From the NCBI GenBank assembly GCA_910584085.1, contig CAJTZY010000004.1:1-64000 (forward strand): 64,000 nucleotides of DNA. The letters are read 5' to 3'. A program made the translations under genes and the position numbers. Within the stretch, counting starts at the first letter, position 1. The number at the start of each line of letters is the position of its first letter. Source of the stretch: an uncultured Bacilli bacterium (GTDB lineage: Bacteria; Bacillota_I; Bacilli_A; RF39; UBA660). The notes beneath the pieces are model-generated. The model had not been told where the DNA came from and made no database searches. It saw nothing but the letters and a program-made list of their open reading frames with translations. Of this stretch, positions 1 through 8,145 are shown piece by piece.

Positions 1-46
1 AAAAGAGTCTTTAGATATTTTTACTAAAAATCCCAAAAACTCTTTA
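1..46 (-). terminator. Possible terminator of the dacB-spmA-spmB operon
   Basis: Read on the minus strand, AAAGAGT pairs with ACTCTTT around a T-rich interior that holds a second small hairpin (ATTTTT/AAAAAT). It lies just after the spmB stop and ends in T residues. The loop is long and the stem AT-rich, so the call is tentative. Confidence 0.4.
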
Positions 47-58
47 CACTAACAATAA

Positions 59-580
59 TCAATTGAAAAATAAATTTACTATGATTATACTAGCAATAAT
101 TCCTATTAAATCTGCAAAAAGCCCAGCAAATAAACTATATCTTATCTTTTTTATTCCAATACTTCCAAAATAAAGACTTATAACATAAAGGGTAGTATCG
201 GTACAACCTTGAAGTACTGAACCTAGTAGTCCTATAAAACTATCAGGACCATATGTCGAAAATATGTTATTTAAATATGCTAAGGAAGCACTTCCCGAAA
301 TTGGTCTTACAAGTGCGAGTGGAAAAATTTCAACTGGAACACTTATTAAGTCAAATATTGGTTTTAAAAATGATAGAATAAAATCTAGAAATCCACTGTT
401 TATAAAAAGATTAATTGCTAAAATCATTGCTATAAAAGTAGGAAACAGATTAGTTATCATCGAGAAACTTTCTTTAACACCTTCTATGAATGTATCATAT
501 ACATCTACTTTTTTTATAAAGCCATAAAATACTATAAAGACCACCATAAGTGGTATTACTAAATTAGAGATAAGGTTAAT
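59..580 (-). CDS. spmB: Spore maturation protein B (SpmB), probable AUU start
   Basis: This is a small hydrophobic membrane protein of the SpmB/nucleoside-gate family. In Bacillus subtilis SpmA and SpmB act in spore-core dehydration. Conserved stretches include the FPLALVRPISGS loop and a QGCTDTTLYV segment. The first ATG (547) has no ribosome binding site. A perfect AAGGAGG (594-588) sits 7 nt before an in-frame ATT (580-578), giving 173 residues beginning INLISNLVIPL, close to the roughly 178 of the family. The ATT shares one base with the spmA stop, so translational coupling is likely. The family call is firm; the ATT start is inferred. Confidence 0.9.
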   Translation of the reverse strand: MNLISNLVIPLMVVFIVFYGFIKKVDVYDTFIEGVKESFSMITNLFPTFIAMILAINLFINSGFLDFILSFLKPIFDLISVPVEIFPLALVRPISGSASLAYLNNIFSTYGPDSFIGLLGSVLQGCTDTTLYVISLYFGSIGIKKIRYSLFAGLFADLIGIIASIIIVNLFFN

Positions 581-1157
581 TTTTATACCTCCTTGCTAAA
601 ATTCTATCCATAATTATTCCTCCAAATGTGGAAAATAATGTACTAAGTATACAGGCAAATACTATTTTAGTGGGATTTAGACTACCATACATCATTCTAA
701 GTGAAATAATTGTTGTTGGAATTATAGTTAGTCCACTTGTATTTATTACTAAAAAAGTAATCATAGAGCGACTTGCTGTATCCTTTTTTTTGTTTAGTTT
801 TTGAAGTGAGGACATGGCTTTAAGTCCAAATGGAGTAGCTGCACTTCCAAGTCCAAAAAGATTTGCTATCATATTGCTAGCAATTAAACTTAAAGATTCA
901 TGCCCTGTTGGAATTTCAGGAAATATTTTTGTTAACATTGGAGATAATTTTTTTGATAATTTTTCAAGTAATTTGGATGTTTCAGCTATTTTCGTAAGCC
1001 CCATCCAAAGTGCGACTACTGGAAATATTTTAAAGAGCATGTCTAGGCTTACTTTGGTACTATCTACTATGGTTGTATTAACAGTTTCTAAATTATTTGT
1101 TATGATACTATAAAATATACCTACGAGTATTAATACCATCCATATTATATTTACCAT
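576..1157 (-). CDS. spmA: Spore maturation protein A (SpmA)
   Basis: The product is a 193-residue polytopic membrane protein of the SpmA/nucleoside recognition (gate) family, at the usual family length of about 196. An N-terminal hydrophobic helix is followed by a WMGLTKIAE segment and a GLGSAATPFGLKAM loop typical of the family. The start overlaps the end of dacB by 7 nt, and the final codons (ARRYKN) carry the Shine-Dalgarno of spmB. The dacB-spmA-spmB order matches B. subtilis, where the operon serves cortex structure and core dehydration. Confidence 0.93.
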   Translation of the reverse strand: MVNIIWMVLILVGIFYSIITNNLETVNTTIVDSTKVSLDMLFKIFPVVALWMGLTKIAETSKLLEKLSKKLSPMLTKIFPEIPTGHESLSLIASNMIANLFGLGSAATPFGLKAMSSLQKLNKKKDTASRSMITFLVINTSGLTIIPTTIISLRMMYGSLNPTKIVFACILSTLFSTFGGIIMDRILARRYKN

Positions 1158-2233
1158 AAATTACATATCCATTCTTTTATTTTATTAAAAAATGATTTAC
1201 TTGTTTCTTTTTTTAACTCTTTAACATATATATTTTCTTGATGTATTTTTTTATCCCCTAAATATATGTTTAATATTCCTACATTATCCCCATCTTTTAT
1301 ATTTCTATTCTTTTCTAAATCATATCTAAATAGCAAATTATCCTGTTCACTATTTCCTATTAAATAGCTATAATCATTTTCTATATAAAGTTCATAATCA
1401 CTATAATATTTTTCATCGTATATATTTAATTTTCCTTTTTTTAACATTTGTAAAGTTGTGTAGTTGTTAAATCCATATTCAAATAAATTTTGATGATCTT
1501 GCCAATCATTTCCATCATTTAAAGTTACTACTACAAGGTTCGTATTATCTTTAGATGCTGTTGAGACAAGTGTTCTTTTTGCTATTTCAGTAAATCCTGT
1601 TTTTCCACCTGTTGTATATTTATAAATTGATAAAAGTTTATTTTTATTAATCCAACTATAGGTGTTTTTATTTGTTGTTAGAGTATATTTTTTTGTTCCA
1701 GTAATTGTTTTATAATCATCAAGTTTCATAGCATACGCAGTTAAAATTGCCATATCACGTGCAGTTGAATAATTTCCTTTATCCTGATCAAGTCCACTAG
1801 GATTATTAAACGTAGTACTTCGCATACCTATTTTTTTCGCTTTTTCATTCATCATTTTGACAAAATCGTCTACTGTGCCACCAACATATTTTGCAATAGC
1901 AACAGCCGCATCGTTTCCACTTCTAAGCATAAGTCCATAAAGTAGGTCTTTAAGTGTTAATTCTTCTCCAACTTTTATGTATATACCAGAACCATAAGCT
2001 TTATTTATTTCTTCACCTATTATAACTTTATCATTTAATTTTCCCGACTCTATTGCAATTACTGCTGTCATTATTTTTGATATACTTGCAACACTTCTAA
2101 CTTCATCTATGTTTTTTTCATATAGTATTCTGTTGCTATCTATATCCATAAGTATTGCACTTCTAGCACTTGTTTCAACTGCACTTATTTTTATTGGAAT
2201 TATTAAAAGTAAAAGTAATATTATTTTTTTCAT
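1151..2233 (-). CDS. dacB: D-alanyl-D-alanine carboxypeptidase, spore-cortex DacB type
   Basis: A 360-residue penicillin-binding protein of the S11 (PBP5-like) family that removes the terminal D-Ala from peptidoglycan stem peptides. A signal peptide spans about residues 1-18. The active-site motifs are all present: SISK at 50-53 with nucleophile Ser50, SGN at 105-107 and KTG at 211-213. A PBP5-type C-terminal beta domain ends in an amphipathic tail (FFNKIKEWICNLW) suited to membrane association. Its position directly upstream of spmA and spmB argues for the sporulation paralog DacB rather than a vegetative DacA; DacF remains possible. Confidence 0.9.
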   Translation of the reverse strand: MKKIILLLLLIIPIKISAVETSARSAILMDIDSNRILYEKNIDEVRSVASISKIMTAVIAIESGKLNDKVIIGEEINKAYGSGIYIKVGEELTLKDLLYGLMLRSGNDAAVAIAKYVGGTVDDFVKMMNEKAKKIGMRSTTFNNPSGLDQDKGNYSTARDMAILTAYAMKLDDYKTITGTKKYTLTTNKNTYSWINKNKLLSIYKYTTGGKTGFTEIAKRTLVSTASKDNTNLVVVTLNDGNDWQDHQNLFEYGFNNYTTLQMLKKGKLNIYDEKYYSDYELYIENDYSYLIGNSEQDNLLFRYDLEKNRNIKDGDNVGILNIYLGDKKIHQENIYVKELKKETSKSFFNKIKEWICNLW

Positions 2234-2248
2234 GATTTCACCTAAAAA

Positions 2249-2276
2249 ATTATATGTAAAACTTAATTAAAATATT
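2249..2276 (-). promoter_or_regulatory. Candidate sigma-E-like promoter of dacB-spmA-spmB
   Basis: On the minus strand AATATT (2276-2271) is followed after 14 nt by CATATAAT (2256-2249), then AGGTGA and the dacB ATG. This resembles the mother-cell sigma-E pattern (ATATT, N14, CATAnnnT). It also contains TATAAT, but no sigma-A -35 lies at 17 nt. In B. subtilis this operon is sigma-E dependent. Such AT-rich motifs arise easily by chance. Confidence 0.45.
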
Positions 2277-2289
2277 TTATTTATTTAAG

Positions 2290-2313
2290 AAAAAACACTG
2301 AAAATTCAGTGTT
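2290..2313 (-). terminator. Intrinsic terminator after the 71-residue gene
   Basis: AACACTGAA pairs with TTCAGTGTT around a 2-nt centre, followed on the minus strand by TTTTTT. It begins 4 nt past the stop of the small gene at 2317 and separates it from dacB. Confidence 0.8.
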
Positions 2314-2316
2314 ATA

Positions 2317-2532
2317 TTATCTATGTTTCTTAGATGACTCATCTAAATTATGGAATTTGTCAAGTCCTGATAATTGTTCTCTTTCATGTTCCAATATTTG
2401 AAGTGCATCAAAATATTTAGGATCTATTTCTTTTAATGCTTCTAATATCTCAGTATTACTAAGACCAGTTACTCCCGAGATCTCATACATTGCATATCCC
2501 TTTTTTAAAAGTTGTACTGCTTTTTCTTTCAT
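2317..2532 (-). CDS. Small protein with HTH-like region, unknown function
   Basis: The 71-residue product has an N-terminal stretch (KAVQLLKKGYAMYEISGVTGLS, followed by NTEILEALKEI) that looks like a resolvase-type helix-turn-helix, then a charged tail ending ESSKKHR. It has its own ribosome binding site (AGGGGG) and terminator, so it is transcribed alone or with cwlD upstream. No family is recognised. Its place between cwlD and dacB gives only weak reason to link it to sporulation. Confidence 0.6.
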   Translation of the reverse strand: MKEKAVQLLKKGYAMYEISGVTGLSNTEILEALKEIDPKYFDALQILEHEREQLSGLDKFHNLDESSKKHR

Positions 2533-2606
2533 ATATATTCCCCCTAATTGAAATATATAATAACAAAATAAATAATGTTTGTCAACTTAAAATTTGTTTT
2601 AACGGC

Positions 2607-3266
2607 TTAACTAAAATATTTAATTATTCCATTTTTTATTGATTCCACTATTTTATATTGATATTCAGGTTGCCTTAATTTATATCTATCATTTGGATTT
2701 GATAAAAAGCCTGCTTCTATTAACACTCCTGGAATTTCTATTTTTCGATTCATAAGCATAGTACTTATTTCTTTAACTTCTCTTGTAGTTTTTAAATCCT
2801 TTTGTAACTGCTCTTGCATAAGAATAGCTAAGGTTTTATTATTACTATTAACGTCATCATAAAATACTTGTGCTCCACTCCAAGTTGATGAACTTATTGA
2901 ATTTAAGTGTATTGATATATACATATCTGCTTTTGATTCGTTTATTATTTTTGCTCTATTATTTAAATCACTCTTTTTTCTTGAACCTGTATAATTTTTA
3001 CTTAAATCATAATCTCCATAACGGGTTTGATAAACTATGGCGCCCTCTTCTTCTAAAACTTTTTGTAATTTTTCACATATTTCTAAATTAATATATTTTT
3101 CGTATATATTTTTATAAATAGTTCCTGGATCAGGACCTCCGTGTCCTGCATCTAAGTAAATTACTTTTCCAAGTAATTTTAAATTGTGTTCTTCAGTATT
3201 TGCTTTTACAAATGAAAATGAGCTTATAAAAATTAAAAATAATAGTAAGAAATACATTTTTTTCAT
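2607..3266 (-). CDS. cwlD: N-acetylmuramoyl-L-alanine amidase, CwlD-like
   Basis: A 219-residue Amidase_3 enzyme that cleaves the bond between N-acetylmuramic acid and L-alanine. A signal peptide or anchor covers residues 1-22. Zinc and catalytic motifs are visible: LDAGHGGPDPG, a Glu in NIYEKYINLEI, SIHLNS and the late EAGFLSN with the catalytic Glu. The domain starts directly after the signal sequence and there are no cell-wall binding repeats, as in B. subtilis CwlD, which helps make muramic-delta-lactam in cortex. Proximity to dacB-spmA-spmB supports this; a general amidase of the same family is the alternative. Confidence 0.8.
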   Translation of the reverse strand: MKKMYFLLLFLIFISSFSFVKANTEEHNLKLLGKVIYLDAGHGGPDPGTIYKNIYEKYINLEICEKLQKVLEEEGAIVYQTRYGDYDLSKNYTGSRKKSDLNNRAKIINESKADMYISIHLNSISSSTWSGAQVFYDDVNSNNKTLAILMQEQLQKDLKTTREVKEISTMLMNRKIEIPGVLIEAGFLSNPNDRYKLRQPEYQYKIVESIKNGIIKYFS

Positions 3267-3334
3267 TGTATCACCATTTAATTATATGAAAATATTTATA
3301 ATTTAATTATTACATTATAAAAAGTGTAAAATGT

Positions 3335-3988
3335 TTACACTTTAAAGATATTCCATGGCTTTCTATTTGGTAAATTTATTTCAAAGCTAAGTCTTTCTTT
3401 AGTAATTGGATGATTAAAGGTAATAGAATTAGAAAATAGCGCGATTTGTTCTCCTACTTTCGCATTTTTATTATATCTTTGGTCTCCATATAATGGATAT
3501 CCCCTAGATGAAAATTGTACTCTTATTTGATGCGATCTACCCGTTTCTAAGTTTATTTTAATTAAAGATAAATTATCCTTATAGGAAATTAATTTATATT
3601 CAAGTATTGCTAGCTTACCTTTATCATCCACTCGCACTATGTTTCTTTTTGTATCTTTTAAAAGTTTGTCTATTAGTTTTCCTTCAGGTTCTATTTTATT
3701 TTCAACTACTGCATAATATGTTTTTTTAAATACTTTAGTTCTTATTTGTTCAGAGAGTCTTGATGCACATTTACTTGTTTTTGCAAAAACCATTATACCA
3801 CCTACAGGTCTATCTAATCTATGTACAAGGCCTAGATAGACATTACCTGGCTTATTATCTCTTTTTTTTATATAGTCTTTTAACATTGTTAAAAAATCTA
3901 TATCCTTACTATCATCTGCTTGCACGGGAATATTTATTTGTTTTTCTACTACTAGTAAATGATTATCTTCATATATGATATTAATCAT
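3335..3988 (-). CDS. RluA-family RNA pseudouridine synthase
   Basis: The enzyme isomerises uridine to pseudouridine in rRNA or tRNA. The signature HRLDRPVGGIMVFAKT contains the catalytic Asp, and later blocks include ETGRSHQIRVQF and GYPLYGDQRY. There is no S4 domain at the N-terminus, so it is a short RluA-type protein. The chosen start (MINIIYEDNHLLVVEK, 217 aa) lies behind GGAAGG and overlaps the upstream methyltransferase by 8 nt. A longer reading begins at 4015 but would lie inside the neighbour. The target site cannot be read from the sequence. Confidence 0.88.
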   Translation of the reverse strand: MINIIYEDNHLLVVEKQINIPVQADDSKDIDFLTMLKDYIKKRDNKPGNVYLGLVHRLDRPVGGIMVFAKTSKCASRLSEQIRTKVFKKTYYAVVENKIEPEGKLIDKLLKDTKRNIVRVDDKGKLAILEYKLISYKDNLSLIKINLETGRSHQIRVQFSSRGYPLYGDQRYNKNAKVGEQIALFSNSITFNHPITKERLSFEINLPNRKPWNIFKV

Positions 3989-4853
3989 TTTGTATATACC
4001 TTCCATATATTCCACAAGGCAAAATTAAATTATCGCGCTTTATAGGTAGTCCTATTTCTCCTGCATCTACTATTCCATTTGGATATATTGGTAAAAGTGT
4101 TGTTTTTAATATGTTTTCAAGTACTGTAGCTGAAATTCCTGTAGTATATGAATTTATTAAGAAAAATAATGGTTTATCACTTAAAATTTTTATACACGCA
4201 TTTATAAGTTCATAAATGGAATTTTCAAATTTCCATATTTCATTATTTGGACCTCTACCATAACTTGGAGGATCCATAACTATTGCATCATATTTATTTC
4301 CTCTTCTATATTCTCTTTCTACAAATTTTAGACAATCATCAACTATAAATCTAATAGAATTATTTTCAAGTCCACATAATTTCATATTCTCTTTTGCCCA
4401 TTCTGTCATCCCTTTTGAAGCATCAACTTGTACTACACTTGCACCTGCACTTGAACAGGCACAAGTTGCTGCACCTGTATACGAAAATAAATTTAATACT
4501 TTTATCTCTCTATTAGATTTTTTTATCATATCCATCATAAAATCCCAATTAGTTGCTTGTTCTGGAAAAAGACCTGTATGTTTAAAATTTGTTGGACTAA
4601 CTTTGAATGTTAAATGTTTATATTTAACTGTCCAAAATTCTGGTAGTTTTTTATAAAATTTCCACTGTCCTCCGCCTTTATTACTTCTAAAATAGTGTCC
4701 ATCTACATTTTTCCAATTCTCATTAAATTCTACATTCCATATAGCCTGTGGATCTGGTCTTCTAAGGATAATATCTCCCCATCTTTCTAACTTCTCACCA
4801 CATCCTGCATCTAAACACTCATAATCTATCCAGTTTTCACTAATTCGTTTCAT
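3981..4853 (-). CDS. SAM-dependent methyltransferase, RlmI/COG1092-like
   Basis: A 290-residue class I methyltransferase. The SAM-binding motif I is LNLFSYTGAATCACSSAGA, the acidic motif II is VVQVDAS, and motif IV is MDPPSYGRG, typical of the RlmI/YwbD group of 23S rRNA m5C methyltransferases. The PUA domain found in RlmI is absent; the N-terminal 110 residues are the family's small beta region. It is probably co-transcribed with the pseudouridine synthase, so both may act on RNA. The substrate is unproven. Confidence 0.82.
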   Translation of the reverse strand: MKRISENWIDYECLDAGCGEKLERWGDIILRRPDPQAIWNVEFNENWKNVDGHYFRSNKGGGQWKFYKKLPEFWTVKYKHLTFKVSPTNFKHTGLFPEQATNWDFMMDMIKKSNREIKVLNLFSYTGAATCACSSAGASVVQVDASKGMTEWAKENMKLCGLENNSIRFIVDDCLKFVEREYRRGNKYDAIVMDPPSYGRGPNNEIWKFENSIYELINACIKILSDKPLFFLINSYTTGISATVLENILKTTLLPIYPNGIVDAGEIGLPIKRDNLILPCGIYGRYIQND

Positions 4854-4854
4854 A

Positions 4855-5526
4855 TTATATCCTCATTTCATCATTATTAAAATCATTATCCATGAGTATT
4901 TCATGAATTATTTCTTCTTTATTATCTAAATGGATTTCTTCTATTCTATCTACTCTACACTTTTCTGCTTTTATTATTGCCTGAACCTTGCTTACTGCAT
5001 TATCTACTTCATCATTAACTACTACATAATTATATTTTTTTAAATGATTTATCTCGTTATATGCAGTTTGAAATCTTTCAATAACTTTTTCTTTTGTTTC
5101 TGTCTTTCTACCAATTAATCTTTGTTTTAATGTTTTCATATCAGGTGGCATTATAAATATAAATAAGGCAGAGGGTATTAATTTTTTTATATTAATCGCA
5201 CCTTGAATATCAATTACAAGTATTACATCTATACCACTATTTAAATAATCCTCAATTTTATCTTTTGGAGTACCATAATAATTATTATTGTACATTGCAT
5301 ATTCTAAGAATTTTTCCTCTTCTATTTTTTCTTCAAACTCTTCTCTTGTTACAAAAAAATAATCTTTTCCTTCTACTTCACCATTTCTAGGACTTCTTGA
5401 TGTCATAGATATTGATATCCAAGTATTATCTGTAATGTCCACTAAATTTTTACATATAGTATCTTTTCCCGCACCACTTGGTCCAGATACAACAATAAGT
5501 AAACCATTTCCATTAACTTTTAACAT
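4855..5526 (-). CDS. gmk: Guanylate kinase
   Basis: Phosphorylates GMP to GDP with ATP, feeding nucleotide and (p)ppGpp pools. The P-loop is GPSGAGKDT and the GMP-binding region SMTSRSPRNGEVEGKDYFFVTREEF is intact, as are the lid (LIGRKTETKEKVIERF) and a late YNYVVVNDEV block. About 20 extra residues follow the usual end. Four possible starts cluster at 5535-5526; the last ATG (5526) gives the best spacing to AAGGA. It is followed after 1 nt by the methyltransferase gene. Confidence 0.95.
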   Translation of the reverse strand: MLKVNGNGLLIVVSGPSGAGKDTICKNLVDITDNTWISISMTSRSPRNGEVEGKDYFFVTREEFEEKIEEEKFLEYAMYNNNYYGTPKDKIEDYLNSGIDVILVIDIQGAINIKKLIPSALFIFIMPPDMKTLKQRLIGRKTETKEKVIERFQTAYNEINHLKKYNYVVVNDEVDNAVSKVQAIIKAEKCRVDRIEEIHLDNKEEIIHEILMDNDFNNDEMRI

Positions 5527-5558
5527 AATCATCATTTCCTTTTATATAGTATAACATA

Positions 5559-6230
5559 TTATAATATTTTTTCACATATTAAATTATCACAAATAGTATT
5601 ATATGTATTAAACTCATCTATTGTATCTATAGTCCATCCAATAAGTAGTTTATCTTTTATATTATGCTTAAATGGTAAATATTTTTTATTAACTGATATA
5701 AAATCTACTTTCTTTATGCTTTGTTTAAATAATTTATAATTAAATTCATTTAATATTATTAATCCAATTATATAGTTTTTTCTATTTTTATAAAACCAAT
5801 CGAGTACAAACGGATTTAAAGTTTGTATAGCAAAATCTCCTTTATAATTATCTAATATTTTTACAAGTTCTGTTTCAAAAAGTTCGTTGTTATCTAAATC
5901 TTTTATTTCTATTAAGAGTGGCACACTACCATTAACTATGTGCATAACTTGTTCTAATGTTGGGATTTGATATTTTTTCTTAATTTTTATTTTAGATAAT
6001 TGTGCATAACTTAGTGTTTCTATAACTTTATTCACATTACAAAGGCGAAATAGGTTGTAATCATGGTAAACTACTATTGTTTTACATTTAAGTATGTGTA
6101 TATCTAGTTCTATTATGTAATTTTTATCCACACTTTTAATAAAAGATGCAAGTGTATTTTCAATAGTTTTAGAGTTATGCACACCTCTATGAGCAATTAA
6201 TCTACTTTTTAAAAAATCAATATTCTTCAT
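5559..6230 (-). CDS. Glycerophosphodiester phosphodiesterase
   Basis: A 223-residue GDPD-family TIM-barrel enzyme that hydrolyses glycerophosphodiesters to glycerol-3-phosphate and an alcohol. The family signature is present: LIAHRGVHNSKTIENTLASF near residue 12, then ELDIHILKCKTIVVYHDYNLFRL with the metal ligands and second catalytic His, and LIEIKD. The C-terminal GWTIDT is typical. There is no signal peptide, so it is probably cytoplasmic and acts in phospholipid turnover. Confidence 0.9.
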   Translation of the reverse strand: MKNIDFLKSRLIAHRGVHNSKTIENTLASFIKSVDKNYIIELDIHILKCKTIVVYHDYNLFRLCNVNKVIETLSYAQLSKIKIKKKYQIPTLEQVMHIVNGSVPLLIEIKDLDNNELFETELVKILDNYKGDFAIQTLNPFVLDWFYKNRKNYIIGLIILNEFNYKLFKQSIKKVDFISVNKKYLPFKHNIKDKLLIGWTIDTIDEFNTYNTICDNLICEKIL

Positions 6231-6243
6231 ACTTAATTATATG

Positions 6244-6271
6244 AAAAAAGATATAGAATAACCTATATCTT
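6244..6271 (-). terminator. Intrinsic terminator after the broken phosphoesterase
   Basis: AAGATATAG pairs with CTATATCTT (9 bp, 6-nt loop), followed on the minus strand by TTTTTT. The stem overlaps the stop of the upstream pseudogene. Confidence 0.8.
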
Positions 6272-7098
6272 ATCTTTATCAATGCCTCTAGCATCAAAGC
6301 TTTTGTATATCTTTTGCATATCTCTATATTTTCCATTTAATATTTCTTCTTTATATGAGTCAAATTCAATATTATCTGTGTTATTCTTTAATTCGTTTTC
6401 TAAATTGTAAGGAATATTTACAAATTCATATGATATAGAATCATTATAATTCATTGAATTTAAATTGCCACTTATAATTAAATAGTTGGCTAAAGTTGTA
6501 TTTTTTACATTACCATCTTTTTCGTCATTTCTAAATACATCTATTGGATTCCCAACTGATCCTGTATTTAATATTACTCTATTATAAATTTTTTGCATGT
6601 ATTGTGTATGTATGTGTCCATAAATAGCGATATCTGCTTTAAGTTGTGAATTAGTTTTATCACTTGGTAAAAATAACTCATATAAATTTTCTATTCTATC
6701 TATATTCCCGATAAATTTATCTATTTTACCTGGATGTGCATGAAAAAGTCTTACCAATCTACCACTCATATAAAATTCATAAGAATATGGTAATGCATTA
6801 ATATATTTTACATCATCATCTGATAACTTACTTTTATTCCATATAATTCTATTTATTTCCTGGTTGGTTTTTGTAGATAAATCCATTTCCTTTGTAAAAT
6901 ATTCATCACAATTTCCTCTTATAACAATGTCACAATTACTTTTTATAAGTTATATGCATTCTGTTGATGTATTCCTTTTGCAATTATGTCACCAAGACAA
7001 AATATTTTATTTATTTTTCTTTCTTTAATGTTATTTAGTACTACATTTAGTGCCTCTAGATTACCATGTATATCTGATATGATTGCTATTTTATCCAT
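6263..7098 (-). pseudogene. YfcE/MJ0936-type metallophosphoesterase, broken by a frameshift and a stop
   Basis: The minus strand from the ATG at 7098 reads MDKIAIISDIHGNLEAL and CLGDIIAKGIH, the first two metal-binding blocks. Near 6977 the frame is lost: CATCAACAG where CATCCAACAG would give HPTECI. A few codons later a TAA stands where Asn is expected, before LIKSNCDIVIRGNCDEYF. The rest (HAHPGK, GHIHTQY, NTGSVGNP) is intact and makes a 207-codon open frame from an internal ATG at 6886. Two lesions within about 25 nt point to true decay; the shorter product would lack the N-terminal metal ligands. Confidence 0.8.
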
Positions 7099-7112
7099 AT
7101 ATAAACTTCCTT

Positions 7113-8030
7113 CTACTCTGAAAATCCGATTAGTACTATTCCTATTATAACTAATAATATAAATAAATACTGTTTTATATTAAGTTTTTCTTTTAAATAT
7201 ATTCTTGATAGTATTATTGAAACTATACTATATGCTGAAATTATAGGAGCAGTTATTACTGCACTTCCACTTAGGGCATACACATATGTAAATTGTCCAA
7301 TTGTCTCAAATATTGCTGCTCCCACTCTAACTTTTTGTTCTTTAATTTTAATTCTACTCTTTTTTATAAATGTTATATAAATGAATATTAATATTGAACA
7401 AATTAAAAATGTTAACTCATATGAAGTATTAGCAACATTTTCAAGAGTTGCATCTGTTACATTCACTAAAGGTGTTCTTGATATATCATCTAAGTAATAA
7501 GCATCGAAAAATGTACCTAGTGAGTCTATTAAACAGTAAATAATTGGAATTAAGAAAGCTATAAAACCTATTTTATATTTATTTTGCTTCAATTCTTTAT
7601 AGTCATTTTGATTATTTTTTTCTATAACACCCAACATAAAAATACCAATACAAATAAATATAACTCCTATTGTGCTGAATATAGTCATTTGTTGTTTTAA
7701 AAATATTAAGCAAAGTAAACAAGTTAGTGCGCCTGATGAATTCTGAATTGGTGAAGAGATAGATAACTCTAAATATTTTAGTCCAAAATAACCTATTGTC
7801 ATTGATAATATATACATGAGAGATACTGGTAGATATATTAATATGTTTATAAAATTATAAGCAGTATTATTAAATAATAATGTTATTATTGCATGTATTC
7901 CCATTATAAAACCAACAATCATTGTAGTTTTTAAATGACTATATCTATCCCTCTCATCTGCTGACTTCTTATAAAATAGGTCTGCAAACCCCCAACTAAA
8001 TAATGTTATTATTGCACATATAAAATTCAT
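7113..8030 (-). CDS. EamA/DMT-superfamily membrane transporter
   Basis: A 305-residue protein with about ten predicted membrane helices arranged as two EamA repeats (roughly residues 2-135 and 155-302). Typical pieces are FSWGFADLFYKK in helix 1 and ISSPIQNSSGALTCLL in the first repeat. Such proteins export or import small metabolites; the substrate is not readable. It ends 14 nt before the phosphoesterase pseudogene and may share its transcript. Confidence 0.82.
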   Translation of the reverse strand: MNFICAIITLFSWGFADLFYKKSADERDRYSHLKTTMIVGFIMGIHAIITLLFNNTAYNFINILIYLPVSLMYILSMTIGYFGLKYLELSISSPIQNSSGALTCLLCLIFLKQQMTIFSTIGVIFICIGIFMLGVIEKNNQNDYKELKQNKYKIGFIAFLIPIIYCLIDSLGTFFDAYYLDDISRTPLVNVTDATLENVANTSYELTFLICSILIFIYITFIKKSRIKIKEQKVRVGAAIFETIGQFTYVYALSGSAVITAPIISAYSIVSIILSRIYLKEKLNIKQYLFILLVIIGIVLIGFSE

Positions 8031-8145
8031 TTTGATTCTCCTTACAGTTTTATTATATCATGGCAAAAGAAAATCTTGAAAATAAATTTCAAAATGTTTA
8101 CCAAATTAGTTTTTTATATAATCATAAACTTATATTTTTAATATT

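Noticed and set aside
264..1113. Plus-strand open frames at 264-527 and 814-1113
   Set aside because: They are antisense to spmB and spmA, lack ribosome binding sites and show no protein family features.
6120..6140. TTATCCACA, a perfect DnaA box
   Set aside because: It is single and inside the glycerophosphodiesterase gene; no cluster of boxes or AT-rich unwinding region with dnaA was seen, so no origin is called.
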